From positions 71,119,026-71,183,025 of the forward strand of contig NC_134096.1 of NCBI RefSeq assembly GCF_000715075.1: a stretch of 64,000 bases of DNA. The letters run 5' to 3'. Position numbers and translations under genes: made by a program. Positions 58,231-64,000 of this stretch are shown here, one piece after another. How positions within the stretch are numbered: the first letter of the stretch is position 1; each line of letters starts with the position of its first letter. Below the pieces are notes generated by a model that worked only from the letters and a program-made list of their open reading frames with translations, did no database searches and was not told the DNA's origin. The stretch is from Nicotiana tabacum. Lineage: Eukaryota > Streptophyta > Magnoliopsida > Solanales > Solanaceae.

Positions 58231-58665
58231 CCGTGGATGAGAAAGGATTAAGGAGCCGGGGAATCTAATTTGTTATTCTAAGTAGGTCCCACCTAATAAA
58301 TGGACATTCTTATCAATGGGTTGGATAAGGAAAAGATACTTAGTAAAGGTGTCATGTATGTGTATGTATATTAGTATCACTTCCTATGACTCATCCACTC
58401 CAAAGAGTTATTAAATTAGATGGAAAGTAGGACCTACATATACTTTACATTACTACTAAGACAAAATAACGTACAGTTGCTAAGAAGTGGAAACAATTTG
58501 AAAGCGAGAATCTTCTTTAACTAGCAAATTTTTCTTTAGAAAATATATGTTGCATGGAACAAAAAATGGCAACAACAAAGGCATCGTTATTGTTTAACAA
58601 GTGAAATTATCTACTGGTGTAACTAGTTAAAAAATCTGATTTTTTTTTCACTTATTAAGAATCCG
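58231..58665. repeat. Direct repeat block, copy 1
   Basis: From GGATGAGAAAGGATTAAGG to ...TTTTTTTTTCACTTATT. Copy 2 is at 59390-59815. Contains the tiny frame MATTKASLLFNK-stop near 58566-58604. Nature unknown. Confidence 0.88.
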
Positions 58666-58769
58666 ATATTTGTTTCATTGGAATATAACCCGGGAGGTAT
58701 GTATATTTATAATTGATGAGTATGTCATGTACATCTTACAAGTTTAAACATTCGAGAACGAATTTTGCT
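58666..58769 (+). other. Gypsy internal 3' edge
   Basis: Ends ATTCGAGAACGAATTTTGCTA, comparable to the FEDERLF-coding border of the other Gypsy elements. Only a short tail is present. Confidence 0.5.
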
Positions 58770-58782
58770 AAAGGGGAAAGGA
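58770..58782 (+). other. Polypurine tract of element F
   Basis: AAAGGGGAAAGGA directly before TGTAATACC. Confidence 0.7.
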
Positions 58783-59389
58783 TGTAATACCTCGTACCTT
58801 AGTGTTTGGATGCATCGTAGTAAAACCATATTAGTTGGAAGAGTTTAAGGTCGTACATGAAGTTATAGATGTAAGACCCCGCAAGTTTATTGAATTTCGA
58901 AAACGTTATATATTGCTTTGATATTGTACTTTCTTTTAAGAGAAACATTCTTTTGTAAATGTTGGATAAATATGATTCTCAAAAGTTATTAGTATAATAC
59001 TTTTTGATAAGTTTTAGTTAAACACATGATATGAGGAAACTTTTAAATAATATTTTATGTATTATAAGAAAAGAAATTTCTTCCTCATAAGAAAAGTTAT
59101 GTTTATATCCTTTCTAGAATTTATTTTCTCATAATAAAAGTTATTTTTATCCATTTTGAGAATTAATAGTACAAAAATTATACTCTTGACATTTGGATGG
59201 AAAAATTATAATTTTATAACATATATTTTCTAGATGTCATAATGTTTATGATATATTAGTATAGTTTAAATTTATAAAGCACTTATGATTTTCTTTAAAT
59301 ATAAATGTGATGAGTTGATTATTAAATAGTTTTGAAAGTATGAGACAAGGACTTTTAATTCCTAATTTTATTACTATACATGGATTTGT
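58783..59389 (+). mobile_element. LTR start of a further Gypsy element (F)
   Basis: TGTAATACCTCGTACCTTAG follows a polypurine tract; a second ATGTAAGACCCCGC-like word follows at about 58868. The LTR end cannot be placed; homology to the duplicated block resumes at 59390, so the LTR may be truncated there. Confidence 0.5.
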
Positions 59390-59815
59390 TTGGATGAGAA
59401 AAGATTAAGGGGATAGGGAATCTAATTTATTATTCTAAGTAGGTCCCACCTAATAAATGGACATTCTTATCAATGGATTAGATAAGGGAAAGATACTTAG
59501 TAAAGGTGTCATGTATGTATATTAGTATCACTTCCTATGACTCATCCACTCTAAAGGGTTATTAAATTAGGTAAAAAGTAGGACCTACATGTACTTTACA
59601 TTATTACTAAGACAAAATAACATAAAAATGCTAAGAAGTGGAAACAATTTAAAAGTGAGAATCTTCTTTAAGTAGCAAATTTTTCTTTAGAAAGTATATG
59701 TTGCAATGAACCAAAAATGGCAGCAACGAAGGCATCCTTATTTTTTAACAAGTGAAATTATCTACTGGTGTAACTAGTTAAAGGATTTGATTTTTTTTTC
59801 ACTTATTGAGATTAC
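59390..59815. repeat. Direct repeat block, copy 2
   Basis: Collinear with 58231-58665, clearly diverged but alignable by eye. The tiny frame is kept as MAATKASLFFNK-stop near 59718-59756. Confidence 0.88.
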
Positions 59816-60075
59816 GTGTAAAAAAGACCAAGTTCGTTGCCTTCGATAAGTTATCACTAAAGGTATGTTAAGGCTAATCATTCCTTCTTTTGGCATGATC
59901 CAAGTAACGATACGTAAACGTAATATTATTTCATAAATAGTTCTACTCTTAGTAGTTAAAAATATCTATGTTATTCATTCCTATAAAATGATATTCAAAG
60001 CATGCCTAAGTATGTTCCTAACTCTCTATTGAGATATTCAATAAAGATGTTAATGTTCATAATGTAGTATTATAT
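59816..60075. other. AT-rich spacer
   Basis: No feature recognised. Confidence 0.4.
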
Positions 60076-60079
60076 GCAT

Positions 60080-60480
60080 CTTCATTTACCACCAAGCTAC
60101 GGCCCGTTAGGATGTCATGCATCATCATTTACCACTGAACTACGGCCGGTTGGGCAGTCATGCATCCACTGAGCTACGGCCGGTTGGGCAGTTATGCATC
60201 ATCATTTACCACCGAACGACGGCCGGTCGGGCAGTCATGCATCATCATTTATCACCGAGCTACAGTCGGTTGGGCAGTCGTGCATCATCATTTACCGTCG
60301 AGCTATGGTCGGTTGGGCAGTCATGCATCATCATTTACCAGCGAGCTACGGCCGATCGGGCATTCATGCATTTACCACCGAGCTACGGTCGGTTGGACAG
60401 TTACACATTTACCACCGAGTTACGGCCGGCCGGACAATCATGCATTTGCCACCGCACTACGACCTGTCGGGCAGTTACCA
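60080..60480 (+). repeat. ~43-bp minisatellite (ACCGAGCTACGGCCGGT)
   Basis: About nine to ten units of CATTTACCACCGAGCTACGG plus CCGGTTGGGCAGTCATGCATCAT, later units shorter. By analogy with the other LTRs this is the minisatellite of yet another Gypsy LTR family. The three overlapping frames here are repeat artefacts. Confidence 0.88.
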
Positions 60481-60554
60481 CTGATCAGTCAGGAAGTTTA
60501 ATGTCATGAGAATGACGTAATCAGAACTATTATATTGTATTTTTATTTATATAT

Positions 60555-61988
60555 ATGAGGTAAGTCTCGTGTCTAACTCTGTGAGGGAAAAAATACCCTA
60601 AGGTGTTGTATATTGATGTGTGCTACTTGTTGTAGGGGCTACGTATGCGCGAAGTGACGAGAGCCCGTACGTAGCTACATTCATGTTATTGTCCGGGCAG
60701 GCTTAGGTTCACATCATGATGTAGCTGCACTATTTGAGAATTTTCTCGCCTATTAAATTCCTCTGTTTTACATTTCTACTTGAGACTAGACTTGCTATTG
60801 TAGAGATTTCACGATTTCATGATTAGTCACTGAATAACTTTACTCCTCTTATGGCATGTTTCCGTGATATATATATATATATATATATATACCTCATCGA
60901 AAGGTTTTTGTAATAAATATTAGAACTCACATGTTTATTCGTGAGTGGGGTCAAGGACCCGTCAAAACTTCTTATTCTAATAGGATCGGGTCGTTCGCCT
61001 CGGCAGGATTTATGTGCCATATTCTTATGGGATCGGGTCGTTCACCTCGGCAGGAATTATGTACCACACTCTCATTGGAACGAGCCGTTCGCCTCGGCAG
61101 TTTAATAGATGTATCTATGGTTCGGGCCGTTCGACCCTCGGCAGTGCACAAATTAAATATTTATGTTGGATTGGGCCGTACGCCTCGGCATTTCCTATAT
61201 CATATCCTCGTAGATTTGTGCATAATATTTGACAAGAAGCTAGTGTATCTGTGAGTTTTTCCGATTTGAGTTATGACGATCTACCTGATGAGATCCACTA
61301 TATCTATATATATGCTCCGGTTAAGGAGGGAATTTTTAATGGAGAGCTTGAGTTCCTCGTAAAAAGGAAAAATTTGTACCACGTGATTTTTTACTTGTTT
61401 ACCTCATTTATTTACTATGCCTCATATTTACTTATCTCTTTACTGTACCTAATATTATTGGATCACTAGTGAGTGTCGATGTCGACCCCTCGTCACTACT
61501 CCTCCGGGGTTAGGTTAGATACTTATTGGGTACACGTTGATTATATACTCATGCTGCACTTGCTGCACATTTTTGTACAAGTACATATGTGACTAGTGGC
61601 CTTGTGAGAGTAGAGGCGTGTATGCATGCAGGGATTTACGTGAGTTGCATTCCCCATTACGACTGCAGCTGGCAGAGTCTTCTTCAGGGTATTTATATTT
61701 TTCTTATCCAAATTTGTATTCCGGACAGATGTTGTATTTTATTTCACATTCCTAGTTGATACTCATGCACTTGTGACATCGGGTTTTAGGGTGATTATGA
61801 GTTGTTCTGTATTGAAATTATTAAAAATATTATCATTTCCTCTGTAAATTCCATCTTTTACTATTTATTGGAAGAAAAATATGATTTCAAAATATTAAAA
61901 GGAGAACCAATTTGAGTATTTATTGTTGACTTGCCTTACATCGGTGTCCGGCGCCATCACGACCTTTAATAGATTTTGGGTCGTGACA
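60555..61988 (+). mobile_element. Gypsy LTR D, copy 2 (5'-truncated)
   Basis: Collinear with 39263-41302 from GAGGTAAGTCTC to GGGTCGTGACA, without the 609-bp duplication. The left part of the LTR is missing; upstream sequence is unrelated. Followed by the same Copia junction as copy 1. Confidence 0.9.
60557..60566 (+). promoter_or_regulatory. Splice-donor-like GAGGTAAGTC, LTR D copy 2
   Basis: Equivalent to 39265-39274. Confidence 0.45.
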
Positions 61989-64000
61989 AATAGGACTTTA
62001 AAGGAAATGATGAATAGTATGCTCATTAATTCTGGTACTCCTGATAATCTTTGGGGTGAAGCCATATTATCTGCTTGTCATTTAAAAAAATAGAATTTCT
62101 TATAAGAAAATGGGTAAAACTCCTTATGAGTTATGGAAGGGCTATTCGTCTAACTTGAAATATTTGAAACTGTGGGAGTGCCTTGCCAAAGTTATGTTAC
62201 CCGATCCTAAAAAAAAATGGGGTCTAAAACATCTGATTGTATGTTTATTGGGTATGTTGAAAGTAGTGCGGCATATAAATTTTTAGTAGTCAAAAGTGAT
62301 ATGCTTGAACACAATACTATTGTTGAAACAAAAAATACTGAATTTTTTGAAAATATTTTTCCTTTAGAATTTGAGAATATTTGTGATGCTCCTATTATTC
62401 CAAGTGATAATATTTCAAATATTCCAATTATTCAAAATGATTTTGAAAGTGAGTACTTACGAAGAAGCAAAAGACAAAGGAAGGAAAAATCTTTTGGTAA
62501 TGATTTTTATACTTATCCTGTGCATAATGATCCTTTAACATATTCTGAAGCTATTTCTTCGTCTAATGCCTCATTTTGGAAAGAATATATTGATGTAGAA
62601 ATAAATTCAATTTTACAAAATAAAACTTGGACTTTAGTTGATTTACCTCCGGGAGCTAAACTTGTTGGTTGTAAACGGATTTTTAAGAAGAAACTCAATT
62701 CGGATGGTTCCATTGATAAATACAAAGCTAGACTTATTGCAAAAGGTTTTACTCAAAAGCAAAATATTGATTATTTTGATACTTATGCTCGTGTAACTAG
62801 AATTTCCTCAATTCGTCTTTTACTTGCATTGGCTTCTATGTATAAACTTTTTATTCACCAAATGAATGTTAAAATCGCATTTTTAAATGGTGATTTAGAA
62901 GAGAAAATTTATATGGAACAACCTGAGGGTTGTATAGTGTCTGGCCAAGAAAATAAAGTATGTAAATTGCTAAAATTTATGTATGGTCTAAAGCAAGCAT
63001 CTAAACATTGGCATGAAAAACTTGATCAAGCTAAGTATTGATTAATGATGGTGTTTCATCAATTGAAGTAGATAAATGTGTTTATACAAAATGTGTAGAT
63101 GGTACTTGTGTTATTATTTGCCTTTATGTGGATGATATGCTTATTTTTAGTTCTAGCCTTGATTTGGTACATAAAACCAAACTTTTTATGTCTTCTAATT
63201 TTGAGATGAAAGACATAGGAGAGGCTAGCGTTATTCTAGGCATGAAAATTATAAGAGATAACAATAGCTTGATGTTGACTCAGGAACATTATGTTGAAAG
63301 AATTCTTAAAAAATTGACATTTTTGATGTGATACATGCAAGCACTCCTTATGATGCTAGTAGTCAATTAAAAAAGAAAAAGGGAGATGTTGTAGATCAAA
63401 ATAAATATGCTCAATTTATTGGTAGTCTAATACATTTGATGAATTTTACTAGACCTGATATTGTGTATGTTATGTGTAGATTGAGTAGATATACTCATAA
63501 CCCGAGTCATGATCATTGTAATGCATTAGTATGAGTAATGAAATATTTGAGAGGTACCATGAACTATGGTATCAAAATATAATGGATTTTCCACTATATT
63601 AGAAGGATACAGTGATGTTAACTAGATCTATGATTCAGATGAGACAAAATCCACTAGTGGTTATGTGTTCACCCTTGGTGAGGATGTTGTGGTATGAAAA
63701 TCAGCTAAACAAATAATAATAGCTAGATCTACCATGGAATCTCAGTTTGGCACTGGAATTGGCTGGCAATGAGGCCGAGTGGATAAAGAACCTTTTGGCA
63801 AGTATTCCACTAGGAATAAAACCAACACCTTTTGTGTCGATTCATTGTGATTGCCAAGTTGCAATAGCCATTGCTAAAAATAAATCCTTTAATGGGAAGA
63901 GTAGACATATTCGATTGAGACATAATGTGATAAAGCAGCTGCTGAAAAATGGAATTATTTCCATAGATTATGTGAAGTCAGAAGTGAATTTGGCCGATCT
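61989..64000 (+). pseudogene. Copia pol fragment, copy 2 (continues past window)
   Basis: Same start as copy 1 (NRTLKEMMNSML, directly after LTR D). A better preserved stretch is 62217-63041: SKRQRKEK, linker, then RT through FLNGDLEEKIYMEQPEG and MYGLKQ. YVDD is present at about 63127 (CLYVDDMLIFSSSLD); then RNase H (ARSTMESQF). It shares the frame break after DQAKY (63039-63041) and the LKK...TFLM break (about 63310) with copy 1, and adds private changes. Confidence 0.92.

Noticed and set aside
60117..60509. Three overlapping frames encoding ELRPVGQSCIIIYH-type repeats
   Set aside because: All come from the 43-bp minisatellite.

Overview
This is plant nuclear DNA, almost certainly from a Solanaceae species and probably Nicotiana-like. 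That assignment is an inference from the type of retroelements present and from the style of the single host gene. No intact protein-coding gene is visible. The window is a nest of LTR retrotransposons, mainly Ty3/Gypsy chromoviruses of Tekay/Del type with long 2.8-3.7 kb LTRs and a chromodomain at the end of integrase, plus a duplicated Ty1/Copia fragment, DNA-transposon remnants and MITEs. One host gene, a BAHD acyltransferase, is broken in three ways.

Layout. 1-9198: the 3' end of a Gypsy element on + (integrase, chromodomain, 3' LTR). The LTR is interrupted at 3694-9007 by a hAT-like inverted-repeat element, which carries AT microsatellites and a solo Gypsy LTR (4918-8601, -). 9199-10510: unassigned, retroelement-like. 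10511-20896: Gypsy element B on -, with a truncated 3' LTR and an intact 5' LTR. 20897-24985: leader, primer-binding site and 5' LTR of Gypsy element C on -. 24986-25846: the end of a CACTA-like transposon. 25859-41302: Gypsy LTR D on +, split by the complete 11.7 kb Gypsy element A (27213-38943), which has a perfect 5-bp target duplication. 41303-44677: 3' half and LTR of a Copia element. 44678-45715: MITE-rich upstream region of the BAHD gene. 45716-58048: BAHD pseudogene split by Gypsy element E (46177-57118, -). 58049-60554: duplicated block, a Gypsy LTR start and a minisatellite. 60555-64000: a second copy of the LTR D/Copia junction.

Three things stand out. (1) Six divergent Gypsy LTR families share one hidden layout: a GAGGTAAG splice-donor-like motif, then a family-specific minisatellite, then a CTGCAC...GTGCAG hairpin. 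Five of the families also carry a second stem-loop whose stem changes in a compensatory way. (2) Elements A and B share the same rearrangement: protease and most of reverse transcriptase are replaced by a related module of about 820 bp, so they look like a non-autonomous subfamily moved in trans. (3) Element E carries about 450 bp of pure GA repeat in gag without closing the frame, and it has destroyed a BAHD gene. All statements come from reading the sequence; no alignment or database search was run.
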